A program made the position numbers and the translations under genes. The notes beneath the pieces were generated by a model. The model saw nothing but the letters and a program-made list of their open reading frames with translations, made no database searches and had not been told where the DNA came from. A DNA stretch of 64,000 bases from positions 310,001 to 374,000 of the forward strand of contig OZ242021.1 in NCBI GenBank assembly GCA_965204925.1, in the 5' to 3' direction. This document shows positions 19,557-28,446 of the stretch, one piece after another (the first letter of the stretch is position 1; the number at the start of each line of letters is the position of its first letter). The stretch is from G963663315 sp965204925. Lineage in GTDB: Bacteria; Pseudomonadota; Gammaproteobacteria; Arenicellales; Poriferihabitantaceae.

Positions 19557-20750
19557 TCAATTTGCAATCAGTTTACGACTGACGCTGCGCGCCTGCAAAT
19601 CCGCTTCGAACACGGACCCGGGATGCGTGTCCATGCTGACCGTAGCCTGGTGCATGACGCTTTCAACAATTTGCGTGATTTTATCAAAGGAAATCTGTCC
19701 TGACAGGAATCCATCGACCGCAACCTCATTGGCTGCACTCATGATTGCAGGCATCGTCCCCCCGGTCACAACAGCTGAGCGGGCCAACCGAAGAGCGGGG
19801 AAACGTTCACAGTCCGGTGGTTCGAAGTCAAGTCGCGCGATGTCGGTGAAGTCCAGGAATTTCGCCCCGGATGAAATCCGATCGGGCCACGCCAGGGCGC
19901 TGGCGATCGCTATCCGTATATCCGGACTGCCCATCTGTGCAATAACAGAACCATCAATGTATTGCACCATGGAATGGACGATGCTCTGTGGATGAATGAC
20001 GATCCGTACCCTGCTATGCGGGACGCGGAACAACACGCAAGCCTCGACAAGTTCCAACCCCTTGTTCATCATGGTGGCAGAATCGACCGAGATTTTCGGC
20101 CCCATGTTCCAGTTGGGGTGAGCGCAGGCCTGGCGCGGGGTCACAGCCGGCAGCCTGTTGCGGGGAAGCGTCCTGAACGGCCCGCCGGATCCGGTCAACC
20201 ACATCTTTTCGAGGCCGTGGCATCCGTTATCGCAGGAGCGACCGTTCTGGCTGACCAGCCTGTGCTGGGGCAAGCACTGGAAAATAGCATTGTGCTCACT
20301 GTCGAGCGGTAACAAACAGGCATTATGCTGTTGCGCCAGTTGCACGATATAGCTGCCCAACATGACCAGAGGCTCCTTGTTGGCAATCAGAACCTTTTTC
20401 CCGGCCTTGACGGCGGCGATGACAGACTCGAGTCCGGCAGCGCCGACAATACCGCAAACGACAAAATCACCGGATTCTCCAGCCAGGGCGCAAATATCTG
20501 CCGGCTCACTGCCGACCTCGGTACCGATCCCGGCCTGTCTCAGCCGGACGCTCAGTTCCCGGGCCGCATCCGCATCCGCCATCACGGCCCGCTGCGGGCG
20601 GAACTTGCGGCACTGTGCAAACATTTTCTCCACGCTGCGATGAGCGGACAACCCGCAGACCCGAAAGTCAAGCGGGTGCCGTGATATTACATCAAGCGTA
20701 CTGATGCCGATTGAACCGGTCGAACCCAGTACAGTGACCGTAGTCGTCAT
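19557..20750 (-). CDS. dxr: 1-deoxy-D-xylulose 5-phosphate reductoisomerase
   Basis: Converts DXP to MEP, the committed step of the non-mevalonate isoprenoid pathway. The 397 aa enzyme starts TTTVTVLGSTGSIG (NADPH-binding loop), has PLDSEHNAIFQCL (metal ligand acids), the LTGSGGPFR loop and HPNWNMGPKISVDSATMMNKGLE. The start is the ATG at 20750, which overlaps the cdsA stop as ATGA; a start 15 bases earlier is less likely. Its isoprenoid product feeds UppS, encoded just upstream in the same block. Confidence 0.97.
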   Translation of the reverse strand: MTTTVTVLGSTGSIGISTLDVISRHPLDFRVCGLSAHRSVEKMFAQCRKFRPQRAVMADADAARELSVRLRQAGIGTEVGSEPADICALAGESGDFVVCGIVGAAGLESVIAAVKAGKKVLIANKEPLVMLGSYIVQLAQQHNACLLPLDSEHNAIFQCLPQHRLVSQNGRSCDNGCHGLEKMWLTGSGGPFRTLPRNRLPAVTPRQACAHPNWNMGPKISVDSATMMNKGLELVEACVLFRVPHSRVRIVIHPQSIVHSMVQYIDGSVIAQMGSPDIRIAIASALAWPDRISSGAKFLDFTDIARLDFEPPDCERFPALRLARSAVVTGGTMPAIMSAANEVAVDGFLSGQISFDKITQIVESVMHQATVSMDTHPGSVFEADLQARSVSRKLIAN

Positions 20751-21553
20751 AGCGCAAACCACCATATACCGGCAAACACGGGGGCAGCGGCCACAAGTCC
20801 ATCAAACCGATCGAGCACGCCGCCATGACCGGGGAGCAGCGAGCCGCTATCCTTGACTCCCGCCATTCTCTTCAGCCGGCTCTGGTGCAGGTCTCCAACC
20901 ACGCTAATCAGACAAGCGCACAACGCGGCCAGCATCCACAGCCATAAATTCCGGTCGGACCAGGACAGATCAAGCATGAAGGCGGCATAGGCCAGAGCGG
21001 CCAGAGAGGAGCCCAGCACGCCCGCAAGCAATCCCTCCACAGTTTTGTTCGGACTGATAGCGGGAGCCAGTTTTCGCTGGCCGAGCATTCTCCCGAAGAA
21101 ATAGGCAAAGCTGTCCGCAACCCACACAATGACCAGGATGCCGAGTGTCACCCGCGCCCCGCTTTCGGGTTGCTGGTGGGTGAAAACGAGGGCGCTCCAG
21201 CCGCCAAACAGGATAAGGGCGCCGCCGCAGATACTCGCTGCCCCCAACGCCGGCTGCGATCGATCACCATACCTGAGACGATGGATCCGGCAAACCCAGA
21301 AAATGCACAGCCCGGCGCATACAACGATCAGAACGCCGGGTGAAAACAGGGATTGCCAACCAGCGGCAACCATGCCGACAGCGGCGCCGGCAAACCAGGG
21401 TCGGGAGCGGGCGACGAGATGGCTCCACTCATGCAGCGCCAGTAACATGACCAGCATGAGCGCGGCTGCAAACCAGGGGGTGGAGAGATACAGCGTAACC
21501 GGTACAGCAACCAGCGCGAGTAACAAACCGGTGACGATACGGATGATCATCAC
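20747..21553 (-). CDS. cdsA: Phosphatidate cytidylyltransferase
   Basis: Makes CDP-diacylglycerol for phospholipid synthesis. The 268 aa polytopic membrane protein carries the C-terminal family signature GVKDSGSLLPGHGGVLDRFD and the acidic/lysine segment ISPNKTVEG. Several hydrophobic helices precede it. It begins 5 bases after the uppS stop and is coupled to dxr by an ATGA overlap. Confidence 0.97.
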   Translation of the reverse strand: MMIIRIVTGLLLALVAVPVTLYLSTPWFAAALMLVMLLALHEWSHLVARSRPWFAGAAVGMVAAGWQSLFSPGVLIVVCAGLCIFWVCRIHRLRYGDRSQPALGAASICGGALILFGGWSALVFTHQQPESGARVTLGILVIVWVADSFAYFFGRMLGQRKLAPAISPNKTVEGLLAGVLGSSLAALAYAAFMLDLSWSDRNLWLWMLAALCACLISVVGDLHQSRLKRMAGVKDSGSLLPGHGGVLDRFDGLVAAAPVFAGIWWFAL

Positions 21554-21558
21554 CTCAT

Positions 21559-22314
21559 TTATGCCTCACCGACCAACCCGGCTTCGATTTGCGTTCCGAT
21601 GCGGCCGAACCTGCGCTGTCTCGAAGCGAACCATTGCAGCGCCCGGTCGAAGCATTGCTCATCAAAATCCGGCCAGAAAGTGTCCGTAAAGTAAAGCTCG
21701 GTATAAGCCAACTGCCACAACAGAAAATTGCTGACCCGCCTCTCTCCGCCGGTTCGGATAAACAGATCGGGTTGCGGCAGGCCATCCGTACACAGGCAGG
21801 ATTCAATCAATTCCGGAGTAATCGACGCCGCAGACAATTCCCCTCTCTCAACCAGTCCGGCAATGGATTGACAAGCCTGTTGCAGATCCCATTGCCCACC
21901 GTAGTTGATGGCGACAGTCAGGTTCAGGGCCTTGTTATTACGGGTCAGTTCGTCCGCGGCGGCGGCGGCTCTTTGTAACCGGACGGGGAAGCGGCTGATA
22001 TCGCCGATAACACGCAACCTGACCTGATGGTCATGCAGGAGGCAAACCTGGTCTTCAAGGGAGCAGGTCAGCAGCTCGATCAGGAAATCGACCTCAACGC
22101 CCGGTCTCTTCCAGTTTTCACTACTGAACGCAAACAACGTCAGATAAGGAACGCCCCGCTGACCGCAAATCGGAATCATTTTCCGTACGGCCTCCACTCC
22201 CTTTCTGTGGCCTGCCGCCCTTGACAGCCCGCGGCTTCCGGCCCAGCGCCCGTTACCATCCATGATCACGGCAATATGCCGGGGAACGTTGCCGGGATCA
22301 TGCGGAAAATTCAT
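21559..22314 (-). CDS. uppS: Undecaprenyl diphosphate synthase
   Basis: cis-Prenyltransferase that makes the C55 lipid carrier for peptidoglycan and O-antigen. At 251 aa it is typical. IAVIMDGNGRWA holds the catalytic Asp19; YLTLFAFSSENWKRP and IRTGGERRVSNFLLWQLAYTE are the other conserved regions. It follows frr by 24 bases. Confidence 0.97.
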   Translation of the reverse strand: MNFPHDPGNVPRHIAVIMDGNGRWAGSRGLSRAAGHRKGVEAVRKMIPICGQRGVPYLTLFAFSSENWKRPGVEVDFLIELLTCSLEDQVCLLHDHQVRLRVIGDISRFPVRLQRAAAAADELTRNNKALNLTVAINYGGQWDLQQACQSIAGLVERGELSAASITPELIESCLCTDGLPQPDLFIRTGGERRVSNFLLWQLAYTELYFTDTFWPDFDEQCFDRALQWFASRQRRFGRIGTQIEAGLVGEA

Positions 22315-22338
22315 TAGAAACGGAATGACGCTGCGATA

Positions 22339-22896
22339 CTAGACTTCCATGACCTCTTTTTCCTTTTCGGCAACCACTTGCTCGACAATGCGGATATATT
22401 TGTCGGTCAGGTCCTGCATTGCGGATTCTGCCGCTTTCTCCTCATCCCGGGTGATTTCCTTTTCCTTCAGCAAGTCGCGCGCCATGCGGAGCGCATCGCG
22501 GCGGATATTGCGTATGGCGATTTTGCCATTCTCACCGACCTGCCTGACGACCTTGCCGAGCCCGGCGCGGCGCTCTTCGGTCATCGGCGGCAGAGGAATT
22601 CTGATCATCTCCCCCGCCGTTACCGGATTCAACCCCAGGCCGGATTCAAGGATCGATTTTTCTATGACGGAGATCATGCTTTTCTCCCATGGCTGCACCG
22701 CAAGCGTACGCGCATCGGCAACGGATATCGTAGCCACCTGGCTGACCGGCGTTAAGGCGCCGTAGTACTCGACCGTCAAGTGGTCAAGCAATGAAGGGGT
22801 TGCCCGGCCTGTCCTGATTTTAGCCATGTCACTACGGGTCGAATCAACCGTCTTGCGCATGCGCGAACCGGCATCCTGTTGTATTTCCTCAATCAT
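22339..22896 (-). CDS. frr: Ribosome recycling factor
   Basis: Splits post-termination ribosomes with EF-G. From the ATG at 22896 it is 185 aa, the same length as in E. coli, and the N-terminus MIEEIQQDAGSRMRKTVD fits the family. A strong GGAGG ribosome-binding site lies 5 bases upstream; the GTG at 22908 lies upstream of it and is rejected as start. The triple-helix signature KIRTGRATPSLLDHL is present. The gene upstream is tsf: no pyrH lies between. Confidence 0.97.
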   Translation of the reverse strand: MIEEIQQDAGSRMRKTVDSTRSDMAKIRTGRATPSLLDHLTVEYYGALTPVSQVATISVADARTLAVQPWEKSMISVIEKSILESGLGLNPVTAGEMIRIPLPPMTEERRAGLGKVVRQVGENGKIAIRNIRRDALRMARDLLKEKEITRDEEKAAESAMQDLTDKYIRIVEQVVAEKEKEVMEV

Positions 22897-23011
22897 GCGC
22901 ACCTCCACCTTGCGGGTTTCGTCAAAAGTATTCCTTCGGTCATCGTGTCGGCAACCCGGTTACAAAACCTGAAACGGTCGGCGCCCGATCCTGACGATCA
23001 GTCAGCGACAA

Positions 23012-23884
23012 TCAGCAAGAGGCTTGGGCCATGACCTCGGCGGCGAAATCCCCGTTTCGTTTTTCCAGTCCTTCTCCCACCTCAAGGCGTGTCATTTGCA
23101 CCACCGTGGCGCTGTTTGCAGCCAACAGCTGGCCCACCGTCTGTTCCGTGTTCCTGACAAATGGCTGCCCCAGAAGCGTGTTTTCCATCAGGAACTTGCG
23201 CATACGGCCAGCTACCATTTTCCCGATGATAGCGGCCGGTTTCCCGCTTGCCGCAGCCTGGGCGGAAAATATTTCCTTTTCCTTTTCAAGTACGGCGCTG
23301 TCCATTTCTTCCTGCGAGATGCACAGCGGCCGGCTAGCGGCAATGTGCATGGCGATATCCCGACCCAACCTGTCATCTCCTCCGCTCGTTTTGACCAGTA
23401 CACCAATGCGACTGCCATGAAGATAGCAACTGATCAAACCGCCTTGCGCTTCGAACCGCACAAACTGCCGCACACTGACATTCTCGCCGATCCGGGTGAT
23501 CAATTCCTGACGCGCGCGCTCGACAGACTCACCGCCATGCAATTGCACAGCAGCAAGCGACCCGACATCGGCTGGCGCATCCTGCAAAACGGCGTCAGCT
23601 ACCGCATCGCAGAAAATTCTGAAAGAAACATCCCTGGACACGAAATCGGTTTCACAATTAACCTCGACCAGTACGCTTGCCTGTTCGTTGTGAGCGGAAA
23701 CAATGATCCCTTCCGCCGCAATCCGGCCAGCCTTCTTCTCTGCCGTAGCCGCCCCCTGCTTGCGCAGTGACTCGATCGCAAGATCAAGATCCCCGTCCGA
23801 TTGCACCAATGCTTTTTTGCAATCCATCATGCCCGCGCCGGTTCTGGCGCGCAGTTCTTTTATGGTCGCCGCGGTAACTGCCAT
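23012..23884 (-). CDS. tsf: Elongation factor Ts
   Basis: Guanine-nucleotide exchange factor for EF-Tu. The 290 aa protein begins with a UBA-like domain (TIKELRARTGAGMMDCKKAL) and has the core motif ASVLVEVNCETDFVSRD. The start directly follows the rpsB stop with no gap. About 115 bases to frr contain no gene, whereas pyrH is usual here. Confidence 0.97.
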   Translation of the reverse strand: MAVTAATIKELRARTGAGMMDCKKALVQSDGDLDLAIESLRKQGAATAEKKAGRIAAEGIIVSAHNEQASVLVEVNCETDFVSRDVSFRIFCDAVADAVLQDAPADVGSLAAVQLHGGESVERARQELITRIGENVSVRQFVRFEAQGGLISCYLHGSRIGVLVKTSGGDDRLGRDIAMHIAASRPLCISQEEMDSAVLEKEKEIFSAQAAASGKPAAIIGKMVAGRMRKFLMENTLLGQPFVRNTEQTVGQLLAANSATVVQMTRLEVGEGLEKRNGDFAAEVMAQASC

Positions 23885-24790
23885 TTATTTTTCCTCCACT
23901 AACGGCGCACGCCTGAATACTTTCTTCTTCACCATCTTTTGATCCTGTTCCGGCGTCTTTTCTGCCTGCTTTTCCTGTACGAGTTGCTCACTGGAAGAGC
24001 GCTCCGCCGCAGCAGGACTCACGCGCAGGCCAGTGTCCTCCGGATAAATAATCTCACCCTCCTCATTGACTTCGACATACTCGTCGTCACCGGGGACAAT
24101 TGCAGCCCTGCTCATGCGGGCTTCCCCGATGGCATCCGCCGCAGCAGACAGATAAAGCCGGATTGCCCGTGAAGAATCATCGTTGCTGGGAATAACATAA
24201 TCGACGCCGCCCGGTGAACAATTCGAATCAACCACCGCAACCACCGGGATACCCAGCTTGTTCGCTTCCGAAACCGCGATATATTCATGCTCTACGTCAA
24301 TGACGAACAGGACATCCGGCAGACCGTCCATATCCTTGATACCGGATAACGTCCTGTCCAGTTTTGCGCATTCCCGGGTCAGCGCCAACGCCTCTTTTTT
24401 ACCCAGTCTGGCAATCTCTCCGGAACGGATGCGTTCTTCCAGTTCCTTCAGCCGCGCGATCGAATTCCTGACCGTTTTGTAATTGGTCAGCATGCCGCCG
24501 AGCCAGCGGTGATCGACATAGGGCGAGCCGCAGCGTATAGCGTGTTCCCGAACCCATTTCGAGGCCTGGGGCTTGGTGCCCACGAACAGAACCTTGTTGT
24601 TGCGGGCAGTCATGGCGCCCAGATAGTTCATTGCCTCCCTGAGCATGGGCAGTGTCTTTTCCAGGTTGATGATATGGATTTTTTTGCGCTCACCGAAAAG
24701 GTAAGGCGCCATGGCCGGCGACCAGTAGCGGGTCTGGTGTCCGAAGTGCGCGCCCGCCTCAAGAAGCTGGCGCATGGTAATGTCAGTCAT
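23885..24790 (-). CDS. rpsB: 30S ribosomal protein S2
   Basis: Small-subunit protein S2 (MRQLLEAGAHFGHQTRYWSP; VDHRWLGGMLTNYKTV; the GIPVVAVVDSNCSP segment). At 301 aa it is some 60 residues longer than E. coli S2; the extra C-terminus is charged and probably disordered (acidic VEVNEEGEIIYPED, then a Gln/Lys-rich tail ending KKKVFRRAPLVEEK). Extended S2 tails occur in some bacteria. It heads the tsf-frr-uppS block and is divergent from map. Confidence 0.97.
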   Translation of the reverse strand: MTDITMRQLLEAGAHFGHQTRYWSPAMAPYLFGERKKIHIINLEKTLPMLREAMNYLGAMTARNNKVLFVGTKPQASKWVREHAIRCGSPYVDHRWLGGMLTNYKTVRNSIARLKELEERIRSGEIARLGKKEALALTRECAKLDRTLSGIKDMDGLPDVLFVIDVEHEYIAVSEANKLGIPVVAVVDSNCSPGGVDYVIPSNDDSSRAIRLYLSAAADAIGEARMSRAAIVPGDDEYVEVNEEGEIIYPEDTGLRVSPAAAERSSSEQLVQEKQAEKTPEQDQKMVKKKVFRRAPLVEEK

Positions 24791-24940
24791 AAGAAGTCAA
24801 CAATGTAATGGGTTCAGCCTCCACGGGTACTGTTCCCCGACCGGCAAGACATGATGAATGGTTTACCGGCACCCAAAGGAACATAATCGCCGTGTGCGAA
24901 TTTTACCGGCGCTTGCCGGCGCCGTTTATCAAGGGCCGGT

Positions 24941-24970
24941 ATTATAAACGAATAACGGTTGAACAATGAA
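24941..24970 (-). promoter_or_regulatory. rpsB promoter and long leader
   Basis: A perfect TATAAT on the minus strand (24941-24946) has a weak -35, TTCATT (24965-24970), at 18 bases. The start point would be near 24934, giving a leader of about 145 bases before rpsB with GC-rich inverted segments. Proteobacterial rpsB leaders often bind S2 to repress translation; that function here is inference. The -35 lies inside the spacer of the oppositely directed map promoter. Confidence 0.5.
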
Positions 24971-24987
24971 GTACAATGCAGTGTAAT
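24959..24987 (+). promoter_or_regulatory. map-glnD promoter
   Basis: TTGAAC (24959-24964), a 17-base spacer and TGTAAT (24982-24987) form a good sigma-70 promoter. The start would be near 24994, giving a leader of about 43 bases before the map ATG. It overlaps the divergent rpsB promoter. Confidence 0.55.
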
Positions 24988-25036
24988 TCGGGCGCATAGC
25001 CACACGAAATATCCAAATTCACCATCATGTGCAATC

Positions 25037-25789
25037 ATGGCCGTTACCATAAAAACTGCGCAAGAAATTGAAAAAATGAGGATTGCCGGCAGACTGGCTT
25101 CCCGCGTTCTCGACATGATCGGACCGGAAGTGAAAGCCGGCGTCACCACCGACCAGTTGAATACGCTGTGTCATGAGTATATTGTCAATGATCTGGATGC
25201 GGTTCCTGCCCCGCTCAATTATCGAGGCTTCCCGAAATCAATCTGTACTTCGGTAAACCACGTTGTCTGTCATGGCATCCCTTCCGGCAAGAAGCTGAAA
25301 AACGGCGACATTATCAATATCGACGTTACCGTGATCAAGGATGGTTTTCACGGTGATACCAGCCGCATGTATTGTGTCGGCGAACCTTCAATCCGCGCCC
25401 GGCGGATATGTGATATTGCCTGGCAGTGCATGTCCAGGGGGATCGGACGGGTCAAACCCGGCGTGCGCCTCGGTGACATAGGACATGTCATTCAGGAACA
25501 CGCCGAACGCAATGGATTTTCTGTAGTCCGGGAATACTGCGGTCATGGCATCGGGCGCCGCTTTCACGAAGACCCTCAGATTCTGCACTACGGCACGCCG
25601 GGAACGGGAATGGAGGTTCGCCCCGGCATGACGTTTACCATAGAACCGATGATCAATGCCGGCAGGAAGGAAACCCGGCTGCTGAAGGACCGGTGGACGG
25701 TAGAAACCCGGGACCGCAGCCTGTCTGCACAATGGGAGCACACGATCCTCGTGACTGAAAGCGGCCATGAAATCCTGACCCGGTCATGA
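25037..25789 (+). CDS. map: Methionine aminopeptidase type I
   Basis: Removes the N-terminal methionine from new proteins. The 250 aa enzyme shows the metal ligands in IDVTVIKDGFHGDTSRMY (two Asp), GHGIGRRFHEDP (His), FTIEPMI (Glu) and QWEHTILV (Glu). The ATG at 25037 gives the family start MAVTIKTAQEIEKM; the upstream in-frame start would add 26 unusual residues within the promoter region. No clear ribosome-binding site is seen. The stop overlaps the glnD start (ATGA). Confidence 0.97.
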   Translation: MAVTIKTAQEIEKMRIAGRLASRVLDMIGPEVKAGVTTDQLNTLCHEYIVNDLDAVPAPLNYRGFPKSICTSVNHVVCHGIPSGKKLKNGDIINIDVTVIKDGFHGDTSRMYCVGEPSIRARRICDIAWQCMSRGIGRVKPGVRLGDIGHVIQEHAERNGFSVVREYCGHGIGRRFHEDPQILHYGTPGTGMEVRPGMTFTIEPMINAGRKETRLLKDRWTVETRDRSLSAQWEHTILVTESGHEILTRS

Positions 25790-28425
25790 CCCGGCTGGCC
25801 GGCGCCGAGCTGTTCGACGCGAAACCCTTTCGCGATGCCTGCCTTGATGCGGCCGATGTCCTGCGGATTTTTCAGCAAGCGCTGGAGCACGGCAGGAATG
25901 CCCTCGCTGAATATCACCTCGAAACGGGACATGCCGCCACTCTGGTAAAGCGGTCCAGCTGGTTGACCGACCAGTTGCTGATACAGGCATGGCGGCGCTT
26001 CTTCCCGGCTCCCGGAAATTCCCCCTCCCTGATCGCAACCGGGGGCTATGGCCGCGCGCAGCTCAATCCCGCATCGGATATCGACCTGCTGATCCTGCTT
26101 CCCGGGCGCGCGGACAAGTCACAGTTGGAGACCACCGAAGCCTTTATCCGCTTTTGCTGGGACATGGGACTCAAGGTCGGACATAGCGCACGCACCCTGC
26201 AAGATTCGATGCACATGGCCGCGCAGAACCTGACCGTTATGACCAACATGATGGAAGCCCGGCTGATCTGTGGCAACCCGGCCTGTTTCGCCGCCCTGCA
26301 AAACAGGCTGAGACGGGCAAATATCTGGCCGACAAGAAAATATGTCAAGGCAAAACTGGAAGAGCAGCAGGCCCGTCATGTCCACTTCGGCGGCACCGCC
26401 TATAACCTGGAACCCAATATCAAGGAAAGTCCGGGGGGGTTGAGGGATCTGCACATGATCAGTTGGGTCGCAAACCGGTATTTCGGGACCGGTGACTTTG
26501 CCGAACTGGTCGAGCATGAATTTCTGACAAGACAGGAATACCGCGCCCTGATCCGGTGCCGCGATTTCCTGTGGAAAGTACGCAATGGCCTGCACCTGCT
26601 GACCGCCAGATGCGAAGACCGTTTTCTGTTCGACTACCAGAGGGAACTGGCAAAACAACTGGGGTTCAGGCAACAGGGCGGCCACCTTGCCGTCGAGAAC
26701 ATGATGAAACGCTACTACCGTACCGCCAAGGAAGTACAGCTGCTCAATGAGATTTCCCTGCAACATTTCGAGGAGGCAATTTTAAGCCCGAAGAAACCCG
26801 GATTACACAGAATCAATGACCGTTTCAACGCAGTCGGCGGTTATCTGGAGGCGGCGCGTCCGGATTTGTTCGAGACCCGGCCCGGAGCGTTGCTGGAAAT
26901 GTTCCACCTGATGCAGAAACTCCCTGATCTCGTCGGCGTTCGCGCAAGCACAATCAGACAGGTACGCGGCAATCTCCACAGGATCGACAGCCGCTTCAGG
27001 AAAGACCCCGAAAACCGCTCCACGTTCCTCGACATATTCAGGTTTCAGCAAGGTCTCACCCATGCCCTCAGGCGCATGAACGCTTACGGCGTGCTGGGCA
27101 AATTCTTCCCCGAATTCGACAATGTTGTCGGACAAATGCAACATGACCTGTTCCATGTGTTTACGGTAGATGCCCATTCACTTTTTACGGTCGGCAACCT
27201 GCGCAAACTGATGCTCGACAAATACCGGCGCGAGTTTCCGGTTCTGCGCGCTGTTATCGGCAAGATGAACCGGCGTGAGCGGCTGTATCTGGCCGCGCTA
27301 TGCCATGACATCGGCAAAGGCAGCGGCCGCGACCACTCGATAGCCGGTGAGGAGATCGCCCTGAAACTGTGCCGCCGGTTGCAACTGTCGGAATATGACA
27401 GCCGCTTTGTCGCCTGGCTGGTCAGGAATCATTTAATCATGTCCTGGACCGCACAAAAGGAAGATACCTCGGACCAGCATGTCATTGATCGTTTTGCCGA
27501 ACGAATCGGCGACCAGGAACATTTGGACAATTTATATCTGCTCACCGTAGCGGATATTCGCGCCACCGGCCCGGTTGTGTGGAGTGAATGGAAAGGACGG
27601 TTATTAAGCAATCTGTACAGCGCGACATCGCGCCGGCTTCGCTCCGGTATCAGTGGCCCGCAAGCGATCACAAAGCGGGTCGATGACCGCAAACAGGCGA
27701 TCCGGAAACTGGTAGCCGAATCGATCCCCGAAAGCAGGCTGTTCGAGCTCTGGGAACAACTGGATCAGGAGTATTTCCTGCGCAACGGACCCGAAACCTG
27801 TGCCTGGCATGCTCGCCAGATTTGCAACGCCAACCTGCTCGAACTGCCGTTGGTTGCAATCCGCCAGCGCCCTGAAATCAGGGCCCGGCAAATCCTCGTC
27901 GTAACCCCCGATGCAGATGGTCTGCTGTCCCGTAGCACGGCCGCAATCGACAGACTGGGGCTGAGTATTCTGGATGCCAGAATTCACTGCACTCGATCCG
28001 GCCTTGGCATACTGACTTTCGTTACCGATACGCCGGACGAGAAAATCCGGGGCTCTCATGCAAGAATCGACCAGATTGGCGAAATTCGCCGACTGCTTTT
28101 ATCCACAGAAGATTACGTACCGGTACGACGCACCGTACCCCGCGCCGTGCGCCAGTTCAACGTGCCGATTTCGATCACGTTCAGCGACAATGTCTCTCCG
28201 CGCTATACAATCATGGAGATCGTTTGCCAGGACCGTCCGGGGTTACTCTACCATGTTTCCGTCGCCCTGCTCGAGTGCAAGGTGCGCCTCATCTCGGCAA
28301 AGGTTTCGACAGTTGGAGAGAAAGCGGAAGACACCTTTTTTATCACCGATCGGGACGGCAACCCCGTGGAGTCCCGCGAACGGCGCTCGTGCCTGCAAAG
28401 CCGCCTGCAAGAATACCTGGGGTAG
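25786..28425 (+). CDS. glnD: [Protein-PII] uridylyltransferase / uridylyl-removing enzyme
   Basis: Nitrogen sensor that uridylylates PII when glutamine is low and de-uridylylates it when high. The 879 aa chain contains a nucleotidyltransferase domain (GGYGRAQLNPASDIDLLIL, residues about 86-104), the central GlnD domain, an HD domain (ALCHDIGKGSGRDHS, about 505-519) and two C-terminal ACT domains (ILVVTPDADGLLSRSTAAID; EIVCQDRPGLLYHVSVALLE). It is translationally coupled to map. No glnB or glnK occurs in the window. Confidence 0.97.
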   Translation: MTRLAGAELFDAKPFRDACLDAADVLRIFQQALEHGRNALAEYHLETGHAATLVKRSSWLTDQLLIQAWRRFFPAPGNSPSLIATGGYGRAQLNPASDIDLLILLPGRADKSQLETTEAFIRFCWDMGLKVGHSARTLQDSMHMAAQNLTVMTNMMEARLICGNPACFAALQNRLRRANIWPTRKYVKAKLEEQQARHVHFGGTAYNLEPNIKESPGGLRDLHMISWVANRYFGTGDFAELVEHEFLTRQEYRALIRCRDFLWKVRNGLHLLTARCEDRFLFDYQRELAKQLGFRQQGGHLAVENMMKRYYRTAKEVQLLNEISLQHFEEAILSPKKPGLHRINDRFNAVGGYLEAARPDLFETRPGALLEMFHLMQKLPDLVGVRASTIRQVRGNLHRIDSRFRKDPENRSTFLDIFRFQQGLTHALRRMNAYGVLGKFFPEFDNVVGQMQHDLFHVFTVDAHSLFTVGNLRKLMLDKYRREFPVLRAVIGKMNRRERLYLAALCHDIGKGSGRDHSIAGEEIALKLCRRLQLSEYDSRFVAWLVRNHLIMSWTAQKEDTSDQHVIDRFAERIGDQEHLDNLYLLTVADIRATGPVVWSEWKGRLLSNLYSATSRRLRSGISGPQAITKRVDDRKQAIRKLVAESIPESRLFELWEQLDQEYFLRNGPETCAWHARQICNANLLELPLVAIRQRPEIRARQILVVTPDADGLLSRSTAAIDRLGLSILDARIHCTRSGLGILTFVTDTPDEKIRGSHARIDQIGEIRRLLLSTEDYVPVRRTVPRAVRQFNVPISITFSDNVSPRYTIMEIVCQDRPGLLYHVSVALLECKVRLISAKVSTVGEKAEDTFFITDRDGNPVESRERRSCLQSRLQEYLG

Positions 28426-28446
28426 ACAGGTGGGCGGCCTGCGCAA

